Positions 45,170 through 53,295 of a stretch of 64,000 nucleotides of DNA are shown here, one piece after another. Source of the stretch: Methylicorpusculum oleiharenae (GTDB lineage Bacteria > Pseudomonadota > Gammaproteobacteria > Methylococcales > Methylomonadaceae); NCBI RefSeq assembly GCF_009828925.2, contig NZ_WUTY02000001.1, positions 3,378,492-3,442,491 of the forward strand, in the 5' to 3' direction. The translations under genes were made by a program, and so were the position numbers. How positions within the stretch are numbered: the first letter of the stretch is position 1; every line of letters starts with the position of its first letter. Under the pieces are notes generated by a model. The model was not told the origin of the DNA, did not search any database, and saw nothing but the letters and a program-made list of their open reading frames with translations.

Positions 45170-45411
45170 GCGTCACCCTCAAAAATCTTCACGATTTCCT
45201 CTTCGCCCATTCGGTCGAAATCATCCGGCACATGGGTTTGTCCAGCCATAAAACCAAACCGTTTGTTTTGAGAGGGCTCTGGCGCATTAAGCGCAATCAC
45301 TTTGACCATCGGCTTACCGGCCTTGGTAATGACGAATGGCTCACCATTTGCGGCTTGCTCCACCAGTCGGGATAGCTGGGTTTTGGCATCGTGTATATTG
45401 TATGTTTGCAT
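45166..45411 (-). CDS. Phd/YefM-family antitoxin, now without a toxin
   Basis: An 81-residue antitoxin: MQTYNIHDAKTQLSRLVEQA, then GEPFVITKAGKPMVKV, the DNA-binding half of Phd proteins, with an acidic C-terminus for toxin binding. Its stop overlaps the start of the broken PIN gene, the normal arrangement. AT-rich direct repeats of TAAACTA type lie upstream at 45425-45455 and may be its operator. Confidence 0.87.
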   Translation of the reverse strand: MQTYNIHDAKTQLSRLVEQAANGEPFVITKAGKPMVKVIALNAPEPSQNKRFGFMAGQTHVPDDFDRMGEEEIVKIFEGDA

Positions 45412-45629
45412 GATAACACCCTGAGTTTACTTAGTTAATCTAGTTTAGTTTACCGTAATTGCCCCGGATATTTGCTTATGAAACTGCTGTTAAAGTCACC
45501 GTGCAAAGACGCCTCTTTCCGATTTTTAAAGGGATTATACCCAATTCATCAAAACCCACTAAAAAGTAACCTAGCTCAATCGTATAACCAGCTATAATTT
45601 CAAGCTGATTTTACTTTTTAAGTTTGAGC

Positions 45630-46832
45630 ATGAAAGTTTTACACATCCTTGATCATTCTATTCCGTTGCATAGCGGCTATACGTTCCGGACCAGAGCCAT
45701 TTTGGAACAGCAACGGCTATTAGGCTGGGATACTTATCATGTTACGTCCCCAAAACAGATAGGCGTAAAAGAGCCGGTCGAATGGGCGGATGGGTTCAAG
45801 TTTTACCGCTCCCAGGCGGTCACGGGTTTAAGGGCTCAATTACCTATTGTTAACCAATGGGCTGTTGTTGATGCGTTGGCTAAACGTCTGGATCAGATTA
45901 TTCCTGAAATCAAACCTGATATTCTGCACGCACATTCACCGGCTTTAAATGGCTTGGCGGCAATAAAGGCCTCAAAGAAATTCGGTATTCCCCTGGTTTA
46001 TGAATGCCGGGCATTCTGGGAAGATGCCGCTGTCGACCATGGCAGTACAACAGAAGGAAGTCTGCGTTACCGATTGACCCATGCCCTGGAAACCTATGTT
46101 TTCAAACGGGCAAATGCAGTGACCACCATCTGCGAGGGACTGCGTCTAGACATCATCGACCGAGGTATTGCCGAAGATAAAATTACGGTTATTCCCAATG
46201 CGGTGGATATCGATAAATTCACTTTTGATACAAAAGCCGATCCGGACTTACGGGACCAATTAGGACTTAACGATAAAATTGTATTCGGTTTTATCGGCTC
46301 TTTTTATGCATACGAAGGTATTCCTTTATTGCTGGAAGCGATGCCCGCCCTACTTGAAAAAAGACCCAATGTCCGATTATTACTGGTAGGCGGGGGGCCA
46401 CAGGAAAGTGTAATCAAACAAAAAACAAAAGATCTGAATCTTAATGATCATGTGATTTTTACTGGGCGCGTGCCGCATGATAAGGTTCAGGATTATTATA
46501 ACCAGGTTGATATTTTCGTTTACCCTCGTTTGCCCATGCGTTTGACCGAATTGGTCACACCGCTGAAACCGCTGGAAGCAATGGCTCAGGGCAGGTTGGT
46601 TGTCGCGTCGGATGTGGGCGGGCATAAGGAGCTCATTAACAAGGGTCAGACAGGCTATTTATTCGAAGCGGGGAATGCCGATAACTTGACCCAGACATTG
46701 ACTACGCTCATTGATGATCGAGCTGACTGGGACAGAATACGAGTCAATGGACGACGTTTTGTTGAACAGGAAAGAAATTGGGGGGCTAGTGTTGGCCGGT
46801 ATCAAGCCGTTTATTCAAAGCTGTGTCAATGA
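45630..46832 (+). CDS. Exosortase A-associated glycosyltransferase, GT4 family
   Basis: I start at ATG 45630 (MKVLHILDHSIPLHSGYTFR), the conserved beginning of the PEP-CTERM/exosortase A-associated family (TIGR04063 type); a TTG six bases earlier is less likely. It has a GT-B fold with HAHSPALNGLAA, PNAVDIDKF, FIGSFYAYEGIPLLLEAMP and the donor-binding region PLKPLEAMAQGRLVVASDVG. It adds a sugar to the lipid-linked chain. A TATAAT lies at 45593-45598, 31 bases upstream. Followed by another GT4 gene after 8 bases. Confidence 0.9.
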   Translation: MKVLHILDHSIPLHSGYTFRTRAILEQQRLLGWDTYHVTSPKQIGVKEPVEWADGFKFYRSQAVTGLRAQLPIVNQWAVVDALAKRLDQIIPEIKPDILHAHSPALNGLAAIKASKKFGIPLVYECRAFWEDAAVDHGSTTEGSLRYRLTHALETYVFKRANAVTTICEGLRLDIIDRGIAEDKITVIPNAVDIDKFTFDTKADPDLRDQLGLNDKIVFGFIGSFYAYEGIPLLLEAMPALLEKRPNVRLLLVGGGPQESVIKQKTKDLNLNDHVIFTGRVPHDKVQDYYNQVDIFVYPRLPMRLTELVTPLKPLEAMAQGRLVVASDVGGHKELINKGQTGYLFEAGNADNLTQTLTTLIDDRADWDRIRVNGRRFVEQERNWGASVGRYQAVYSKLCQ

Positions 46833-46840
46833 GTTAACGC

Positions 46841-48052
46841 ATGAAATCACAGCAACCGCGGCTGATAGTTTATTGTTCATTGTTTCCGAGTTCTGTGCAG
46901 CCAAATGCCGGAGTATTCATTCGAGAACGGCTATTTAAAGTCGGTCAGCATTGTCCGATTGTGGTGGTTTCACCGGTTCCCTGGTTTCCCTTTCAGCAGC
47001 TGCTGCGTCGCTTTAAACCGGGTTTTAGACCTCAACCGCCGCGCTATGAAAATCAGCAAGGTGTAAACGTCTATTTCCCGCGTTTCTTCTCCGTGCCTGG
47101 GTTCTTAAAAAATCTCGATGGTTTTTTTATGGCATTGGGTTCACTGCTTACTCTGTATAAGCTGAAGAAATCCTTCACGTTTAATATCATTGACGCGCAT
47201 TTTGCTTATCCTGATGGCTATGCTGCAACCTTGTTGGGAAAATGGTTTAAGGTGCCGGTGACTATTACGTTGCGAGGCACTGAAGTTCCCTTATCTAAAA
47301 TGCCCGGAAGGAAAAGGAGATTGCTTGAAGCGTTGGCTAATGCAACCAAAATTTTTTCGGTTGCCGATTCGCTCAAGCGCCATGTGGTTTCACTGGGTGC
47401 TCAAAACGATAAAATTGAAGTGATAGGAAACGGTGTCGACACGGATAAATTCCACCCTGTTGACAGGCATAAAGCACGTGAGCGATTTGCGTTGCCCGAA
47501 AACGCTAAAGTACTTATTTCAGTCGGTGGTTTGGTTGACAGAAAAGGCTATCATCGGGTGATAGAAGTTCTGCCCGCCTTACTAAATGAGTTTCCCGATT
47601 TGATCTATATCATTGTCGGCGGCGCATCGCCAGAAGGGAATAATCGCCCCTTTTTGGAACAGCAAGCCGCCTCGTTGAATGTGTCTGAGCACGTCAGATT
47701 TTTAGGTCCCTTGCCCTCGGATGAACTCAAGTATCCGCTCTCGGCTGCCGATGTGTTTGTTTTGGCGACCGCTAACGAAGGTTGGGCCAATGTTTTTCTT
47801 GAAGCCATGGCCTGTGGACTTCCGGTTGTTACAACGGATGTGGGTGGTAATAAGGAAGTAGTTAATGACGAAAGTCTGGGAGAGATAGTTTCTTTTGGTG
47901 ACCCGACTGAACTTCAAGAAGCGCTGTCGAAGGCATTAAACAAAAACTGGAATAAAGACAAAATCATCGACTACGCCAAACAAAATGCGTGGCAAACGCG
48001 AGTAGATCGACTGGTCACTATTTTTCAACGTGTGATTGAGGATAAACAATGA
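46841..48052 (+). CDS. Glycosyltransferase, GT4 family
   Basis: A 403-residue GT-B glycosyltransferase: NAGVFIRERLFKVG at the N-terminus, IIDAHFAYPDGYAATLLGKW, VIGNGVDTDKFHP, VGGLVDRKGYHRVIE, and EGWANVFLEAMACGLPVVTT with the EX7E motif. It overlaps the next gene by 4 bases. The acceptor is not predictable from sequence. Confidence 0.9.
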   Translation: MKSQQPRLIVYCSLFPSSVQPNAGVFIRERLFKVGQHCPIVVVSPVPWFPFQQLLRRFKPGFRPQPPRYENQQGVNVYFPRFFSVPGFLKNLDGFFMALGSLLTLYKLKKSFTFNIIDAHFAYPDGYAATLLGKWFKVPVTITLRGTEVPLSKMPGRKRRLLEALANATKIFSVADSLKRHVVSLGAQNDKIEVIGNGVDTDKFHPVDRHKARERFALPENAKVLISVGGLVDRKGYHRVIEVLPALLNEFPDLIYIIVGGASPEGNNRPFLEQQAASLNVSEHVRFLGPLPSDELKYPLSAADVFVLATANEGWANVFLEAMACGLPVVTTDVGGNKEVVNDESLGEIVSFGDPTELQEALSKALNKNWNKDKIIDYAKQNAWQTRVDRLVTIFQRVIEDKQ

Positions 48053-49404
48053 ATTGTTATACAAAGTGGGTGACTCATGTTGTCTTTCCTGTGCATGAAT
48101 GGTTGAAAAAACACACGACAGTTGCTGTTCGCAAAGACATGGAAAAAACTCAATGGCTAGCAGCATCTGATTTAAAAAAGCTCCAGTTGGATAATCTCAA
48201 GTCATTTTTAAAAGAAGTTGAACAGCGGGTTCCTTATTACCGGGACTTATTCAAAACGCTCAACTTTGATCCGAATAACTTAAATTCACTTGAAGAATTA
48301 AGTCATTTACCGCTAACTGACAAATCAATTATCAGACAGCACAGTAACGAATTAAAGGCACTCGATGCTACCGGACTCAGCCGTTTTAATACCGGAGGTT
48401 CAAGCGGTGAACCTTTGGTTTTCTTTATAGGAAAAAACAGAGTCAGTCACGATGTGGCGGCAAAATGGCGTGCAACACGCTGGTGGGGCGTCGATATCGG
48501 TGATCCGGAAATAGTCGTTTGGGGATCACCCATCGAATTAGGCAAACAGGACCGCATCAAATTAATCCGGGACAAACTGCTCAGAACCCATTTGTTGCCA
48601 GCATTTGAAATGTCGGAAGCCAAACTCGATGAATTTGTTCAGCACATACAAACGCTAAAGCCAAAAATGCTGTTTGGCTATCCTTCAGCTCTCGCGCACA
48701 TTGCCCGTCACGCTCAAAAGCATAATAAAAAACTGAACGATCTTGGCATTAAAGTCGCCTTCGTGACATCAGAACGGTTGTACGATCATCAGCGAGAGAT
48801 GATTGAAACAACTTTTGGCTGCCCTGTTGCCAATGGTTATGGTGGCAGGGATGCCGGATTTATTGCTCATCAATGTCCGGCCGGAGGAATGCACATAACC
48901 GCTGAAGATATCATCGTAGAAATCATCGATAAGCAGGGACAGGTATTGCCAGTGGGTGAAGAAGGGGAAATTGTCATTACGCATATGGCAACTGCAGATT
49001 TTCCGTTTATTCGTTACCGCACCGGCGATATAGCCAAACTGAGTAATGATCTGTGCGTCTGTGGGCGAGGGTTACCTTTGCTTAAAGATATTCAGGGACG
49101 AACTACCGATTTTGTCGTCGCAAAAGACGGCACGGTCTTACATGGCTTGGCTTTAATCTATGTTTTGCGAGATTTGCCGGGCATCGGAGGATTCAAGATT
49201 ATACAAACCAGTCTTGACGAAACCCGTATTCAAATTGCAAGAGATCAGGGTTATGACCCTGCTTGCGAAGAAGCGATACAACAGACCTTTAAAAAACGTT
49301 TGGGTAGCGATGTTGCGATACACATTGATTATGTTGACCACATAGAGAAGGAAAAATCAGGTAAATTCCGCTATGTTGTGAGTCATGTCGAATTAAAAGA
49401 ATAG
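48049..49404 (+). CDS. Phenylacetate-CoA ligase-like (PaaK/CapK) protein
   Basis: A 451-residue member of the adenylate-forming group found in polysaccharide loci. The ATP motif is RFNTGGSSGEPLVFF; GYPSALAHIARHA, NGYGGRDAGFIAHQC, RYRTGDIAKL and a C-terminal half (KSGKFRYVVSHVE) follow. A cluster CPAGG...CVCGRG suggests a structural zinc site. CapK-type homologues are thought to activate an acid or amino acid for polymer decoration; the substrate is unknown. Confidence 0.87.
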   Translation: MNCYTKWVTHVVFPVHEWLKKHTTVAVRKDMEKTQWLAASDLKKLQLDNLKSFLKEVEQRVPYYRDLFKTLNFDPNNLNSLEELSHLPLTDKSIIRQHSNELKALDATGLSRFNTGGSSGEPLVFFIGKNRVSHDVAAKWRATRWWGVDIGDPEIVVWGSPIELGKQDRIKLIRDKLLRTHLLPAFEMSEAKLDEFVQHIQTLKPKMLFGYPSALAHIARHAQKHNKKLNDLGIKVAFVTSERLYDHQREMIETTFGCPVANGYGGRDAGFIAHQCPAGGMHITAEDIIVEIIDKQGQVLPVGEEGEIVITHMATADFPFIRYRTGDIAKLSNDLCVCGRGLPLLKDIQGRTTDFVVAKDGTVLHGLALIYVLRDLPGIGGFKIIQTSLDETRIQIARDQGYDPACEEAIQQTFKKRLGSDVAIHIDYVDHIEKEKSGKFRYVVSHVELKE

Positions 49405-49412
49405 GTAAGCAT

Positions 49413-51218
49413 ATGGGATTTATTGCCGGTAGTTTCACGGACACGCCAAACCAGAATCAACCAGAACAGTGGTTGCAAAGAATTAAACAACAGGCGCCGC
49501 AGTTTTTTCGTGATGACCTGAATGTGTCCAAAGCTGGAGAGTTATCTTACTTGGCTTTCGATAAGAGCCTGATCGCCGGTTCGCATTATGTGATTGCGGA
49601 TGAGGGCGGTCATCATCTCGCTAAAGATCAACTGCAAAAACTGGCGGAACGCTTTATCGAGAAAGGTTCTTCATCTTTAAATCAAGCCGAATACCCGTTT
49701 AATGGCTTAATGTTCAATCAAGCCAAAAAAGAACTTCTGTTGATGACCGATTTTCTGGGGCTCACTCATCTTTATTACGCTCAAATACCCGGTGGTCTCG
49801 TTTTCGGATCAACGGCTGATGCGGTAATTGCTCACCCCATGGTGAGTGATGAAGTATCTCAACAGACGATCTATGATTACCTTTATTTCCATCACTGTCC
49901 CAGTCCCAATACAATTTACAAACAGGTTAAAAAATTAGAGGGCGGGCAACTCCTGGTTTTTAAAGAGGGCAAGGTGACACTCAGTTATTACTGGGTGCCG
50001 GAGTTTTCAGAAAACCGGCGAGTTTCGAATGAAGAAGCCGGCAAGATTTTAAAAGAAAAACTGATTGATGCGGTTAGACAGGCGGCGGTAGGGTCCGATC
50101 AAACCGGGGCCTTTTTAAGCGGCGGGTTGGACAGTTCCAGTGTCGCCGGCGCCTTATCGGAAGTTTATCCGGGGCAGGCCAGAACCTATACGATGGGCTT
50201 TCCTGTAGAGGGTTACGATGAAATCGAATATGCACGCATCGCCGTAGATCGATTCAAGACCCGTTCCAATGAATATTATCTGACTCCCGAAGACACAGTT
50301 GCGGCTATCCCTAAAATTGCAGCTTATTATGATGAACCCTTCGGTAACTCATCCGCATTGGCTGCTTATTATTGCGCCAAAATGGCAAAAGATAGCGGAA
50401 TAAATGTCATGTTGGCCGGAGATGGTGGTGATGAATTGTTTGCAGGTAATGAGCGTTATGCAAAACAGTTACTTTTCGATAAATATTACCAAATTCCAGG
50501 TTTGGCAAGAATCTTACTTAAGTCAGGTTTAACGCATGCGCCACAGATTTTATTGAAGAATAAAATCATCTTTAAAGCCAAGCGTTATGTTGAACAAGCC
50601 GAGATACCCTTACCCGATCGCCTGCAGGATTATAATTTCATGAACCGGCATTCGGCGCATGACATATTCAATGCCGACTTTTTAGATGCTATTGATGTCA
50701 ATTCACCGATAAAAAGCTTGCGCGATTGTTATAACCGGCCTGCCAAGGCTGGCGCGTTAAACCGTATGCTTTATATGGACTGGAAAACGACTTTACATGA
50801 TAACGATCTGGTTAAAGTCAATAAGATGTGCGAAATGGCGGGGGTTGAAGTTCGCTATCCATTATTGGATAAATCTATTATCGATTTGTCGTGTCAAATA
50901 CCCTCATCCGACAAACTCAAAGGACAGCAATTGAGATGGTTTTATAAAGAAGCCATGCGCAATTATTTGCCTGATCAAATTATCAATAAATCAAAGCATG
51001 GCTTCGGTCTTCCTTTCGGCATTTGGTTAAAAGACCATCAACCCTTGAAAGAGCTGGCTTATGACAGCATCAACGCGCTAAAAAAAAGAGACTATCTGCG
51101 CAGTGATTTTCTTGATCATGCCATAAAGATGCATCAAAGCGTCCATGCCGCGTATTACGGTGAATTGATTTGGATTTTGATGATGTTGGAGCAGTGGTTT
51201 CAAGCGAAAAAACGATAG
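49413..51218 (+). CDS. Asparagine-synthase-like protein lacking the glutaminase cysteine
   Basis: A 601-residue AsnB-type protein in the polysaccharide locus. It starts MGFIAGSFTD, where AsnB has MCGIAG, so the nucleophilic cysteine at position 2 is absent. The N-terminal Ntn-like domain is otherwise recognisable. The ATP-pyrophosphatase part is intact: TGAFLSGGLDSSSVAGAL, then MGFPVEGYDEIEYAR, LAGDGGDELFAGNERY, and VEVRYPLLDKSIIDL. I infer an amide-forming enzyme using ammonia or another amine on a polysaccharide or its precursor. It follows the PaaK-like gene by 8 bases. Confidence 0.87.
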   Translation: MGFIAGSFTDTPNQNQPEQWLQRIKQQAPQFFRDDLNVSKAGELSYLAFDKSLIAGSHYVIADEGGHHLAKDQLQKLAERFIEKGSSSLNQAEYPFNGLMFNQAKKELLLMTDFLGLTHLYYAQIPGGLVFGSTADAVIAHPMVSDEVSQQTIYDYLYFHHCPSPNTIYKQVKKLEGGQLLVFKEGKVTLSYYWVPEFSENRRVSNEEAGKILKEKLIDAVRQAAVGSDQTGAFLSGGLDSSSVAGALSEVYPGQARTYTMGFPVEGYDEIEYARIAVDRFKTRSNEYYLTPEDTVAAIPKIAAYYDEPFGNSSALAAYYCAKMAKDSGINVMLAGDGGDELFAGNERYAKQLLFDKYYQIPGLARILLKSGLTHAPQILLKNKIIFKAKRYVEQAEIPLPDRLQDYNFMNRHSAHDIFNADFLDAIDVNSPIKSLRDCYNRPAKAGALNRMLYMDWKTTLHDNDLVKVNKMCEMAGVEVRYPLLDKSIIDLSCQIPSSDKLKGQQLRWFYKEAMRNYLPDQIINKSKHGFGLPFGIWLKDHQPLKELAYDSINALKKRDYLRSDFLDHAIKMHQSVHAAYYGELIWILMMLEQWFQAKKR

Positions 51219-51313
51219 TGGGGAACGTGCGAGAAAGTAGTTTAGCCGAAGCACTATTTTTTGTAAGCATTCAGTTACTGTTGGCAGATGACATAATTCA
51301 GGCGTAATTTTTA

Positions 51314-51395
51314 GCCTCCCCCTTTGAAAAAGGGGGATTGAGGGGGATTTTTTTAAAAAATATCCCCTAACCCCTCTTTGAGAAAGAGGGGGACT
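51314..51395. repeat. Palindromic intergenic repeat
   Basis: The left arm (CCTCCCCCTTTGAAAAAGGG, then GGATTGAGGGGGATTTTT) and the right arm (ATCCCCTAACCCCTCTTTGA, then GAAAGAGGGGGA) are inverted repeats forming a long imperfect hairpin. This GGGGGATT-type repeat is common between bacterial genes as a short MITE. Confidence 0.75.
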
Positions 51396-51444
51396 GTACG
51401 CTTACATTTTTTTGTATAAAAAACACTGCCGGGAGTTTTTTTAA

Positions 51445-52014
51445 GTGTTAAGAGCGAAGCCTTCAAATATAAGTGAAGAAGATTATTTACAGGGCGAATT
51501 AACCAGCGAAGTAAAGCATGAACTTATCGAGGGTTCTGTTTTTGCGATGACAGGTGCGTCTGCCAATCACGAGCGAATTTGCTTAAATATTTCGAGAAAA
51601 TTTGGAAATCATTTGGAAGGCTCACCTTACGAACCTTTTGGTTCGGATATGAAAGTAAAAACAGGTTCTAATTACTTTTATCCTGATGTCATCGTGGATT
51701 GTAATTTTGATGAAGCGCAACCTTACTATACTGAAACACCCATTATTATTGTTGAAGTAGTATCAAAAACAACCCGTAAAACAGATGAAACAATTAAGTT
51801 GATGTCCTATTTCAACATTCCGAGTTTGCAGGAATATGTATTAATCGAGCAGGATTATGTGGATATTCAGATCATAAGACGAAGCGATGCCTGGCTGCCA
51901 AAACATTATTTTTTAGGCGATCAGGTAACTTTTGAATCGATCAACTTAACGATACCGGTAGAGGCAATTTATTACCGTGTACACAATGAAGATATGCTCG
52001 AGTTTTTAAGCTAA
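51445..52014 (+). CDS. Uma2-family putative endonuclease
   Basis: A 189-residue protein with the PD-(D/E)xK fold of the Uma2 (DUF820) family: EDYLQGELTSEVKHELIEGS, then FYPDVIVDC and PIIIVEVVSKTTRKTDETIK, followed by LMSYFNIPSLQEYVLIEQD. The start is GTG at 51445. Function of the family is poorly known; it is not an obvious part of polysaccharide synthesis and may have arrived by itself. Confidence 0.87.
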   Translation: MLRAKPSNISEEDYLQGELTSEVKHELIEGSVFAMTGASANHERICLNISRKFGNHLEGSPYEPFGSDMKVKTGSNYFYPDVIVDCNFDEAQPYYTETPIIIVEVVSKTTRKTDETIKLMSYFNIPSLQEYVLIEQDYVDIQIIRRSDAWLPKHYFLGDQVTFESINLTIPVEAIYYRVHNEDMLEFLS

Positions 52015-52105
52015 CGCATTTGCTGGTTAATAAGAAGTTTAAGCCCTGTAATGCGCATTTGTTATATTATAACAATAAAACTAGTTAATTTACTTAGGTT
52101 AGATA

Positions 52106-52192
52106 ATGTTTTCGGTCAAATTTGAAAAATTTATATGGTGTCACCGGAGACTTATTTTAGTATTAGCGGTTATTTCAGGCTTACTACAGTAA
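52106..52192 (+). pseudogene. Remnant copy of the membrane sulfatase N-terminus
   Basis: A 28-codon frame reads FEKFIWCHRRLILVLAVI, matching VEKYIWHHRRLISVLAVI of the gene at 55557. DNA identity is also high (52128-52175 against 55612-55659). It then ends at a stop. This is the only content I see in 52015-52328, apart from a possible leader of the next gene. Confidence 0.65.
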
Positions 52193-52328
52193 TAAAGAAA
52201 AATCAGAACATAAAGACCTGTTTTCTATCTATGATCCAATTAGTACATATAAGGTCTGAATTTCTATGTGGATTTGAGCTTAAGTAGATAATCTCCGGCA
52301 GAACAAATTAAATTAATAAACGGAATCG

Positions 52329-53282
52329 ATGATGAGTGATAACTTTCAAGATAAACCCAACATTGGAAAAATTGCAGTACTTTTACCTTGTTACAACGAG
52401 GGGTTATCGATCCGAAAAGTGGTTGAGGATTTTCGAAAGGAACTCCCTGATGCAACAATTTATGTCTATGATAACCGTTCTTCTGACAACACTCAGGATG
52501 AGGCGCGAGCAGCAGGAGCAGTAGTAAGAACTGAGCAATGGCCAGGGAAAGGAAATGTTGTCAGGCGAATGTTTTCAGATATTGACGCCGATATCTACAT
52601 CATGGCTGACGGGGATGGAACCTATGACTCTAGCGTTGCCCCAAAAATGATTCAATGCCTCATTAATGAAAATCTTGACATGGTTGTGGGTACGCGAAGA
52701 AATGTCTATCAAAATGCACACCGCATGGGTCACGGCTTAGGTAATCGTCTGTTTAACCGGATGTATAGAAGCCTTTTTGGCCGACTGTTCAATGACATTT
52801 TTTCGGGATATCGCGCATTTTCTCGTCGGTTTGTAAAGAGTTTTCCTGCCATATCCAGTGGCTTTGAAATAGAGACCGAAATGTCAGTCCACGCAAGTCA
52901 GCTTCGTATGCCAATCGCTGAGATTGCAACGGACTACGGCGCAAGACAAGAAGGTTCGGTCAGCAAGCTTCGGACATTTCGTGATGCCCTTAGAATTATG
53001 TTTACCTTTTTGATTTTATTTAAAGAAATTCGTCCTGCGCGTTTTTTTGGCGTGCTTGCTATCGGTTTATTTGTATTAGCAATAGCTCTGGCTTTACCGC
53101 TCTTATTCACCTACTTGGAAACAGGCTTGGTACCCAGGTTTCCAACGGCTATTTTGGCTACGGGCCTTGTTCTTATGGCGGGTATATTCACTATCAGTGG
53201 CTTAATACTTGATAGTGTCGCTCGAGGTCGTCTTGAGCAAAAGCGTATGTGGTATGTAGCCAACACAAATATTCAAAAATAA
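52329..53282 (+). CDS. Glycosyltransferase, GT2 family (polyprenyl-phosphate type)
   Basis: A 317-residue DPM1-like transferase. The GT-A core has VLLPCYNEGLSIRKVVEDF, YVYDNRSSDNT, ADGDGTYD (metal-binding DxD) and FNDIFSGYRAFSRRF. Two C-terminal membrane helices follow. It likely loads a sugar on polyprenyl phosphate for the GT39-type enzyme encoded next, 13 bases downstream. Confidence 0.9.
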   Translation: MMSDNFQDKPNIGKIAVLLPCYNEGLSIRKVVEDFRKELPDATIYVYDNRSSDNTQDEARAAGAVVRTEQWPGKGNVVRRMFSDIDADIYIMADGDGTYDSSVAPKMIQCLINENLDMVVGTRRNVYQNAHRMGHGLGNRLFNRMYRSLFGRLFNDIFSGYRAFSRRFVKSFPAISSGFEIETEMSVHASQLRMPIAEIATDYGARQEGSVSKLRTFRDALRIMFTFLILFKEIRPARFFGVLAIGLFVLAIALALPLLFTYLETGLVPRFPTAILATGLVLMAGIFTISGLILDSVARGRLEQKRMWYVANTNIQK

Positions 53283-53295
53283 GAAGCTGCTAAAC

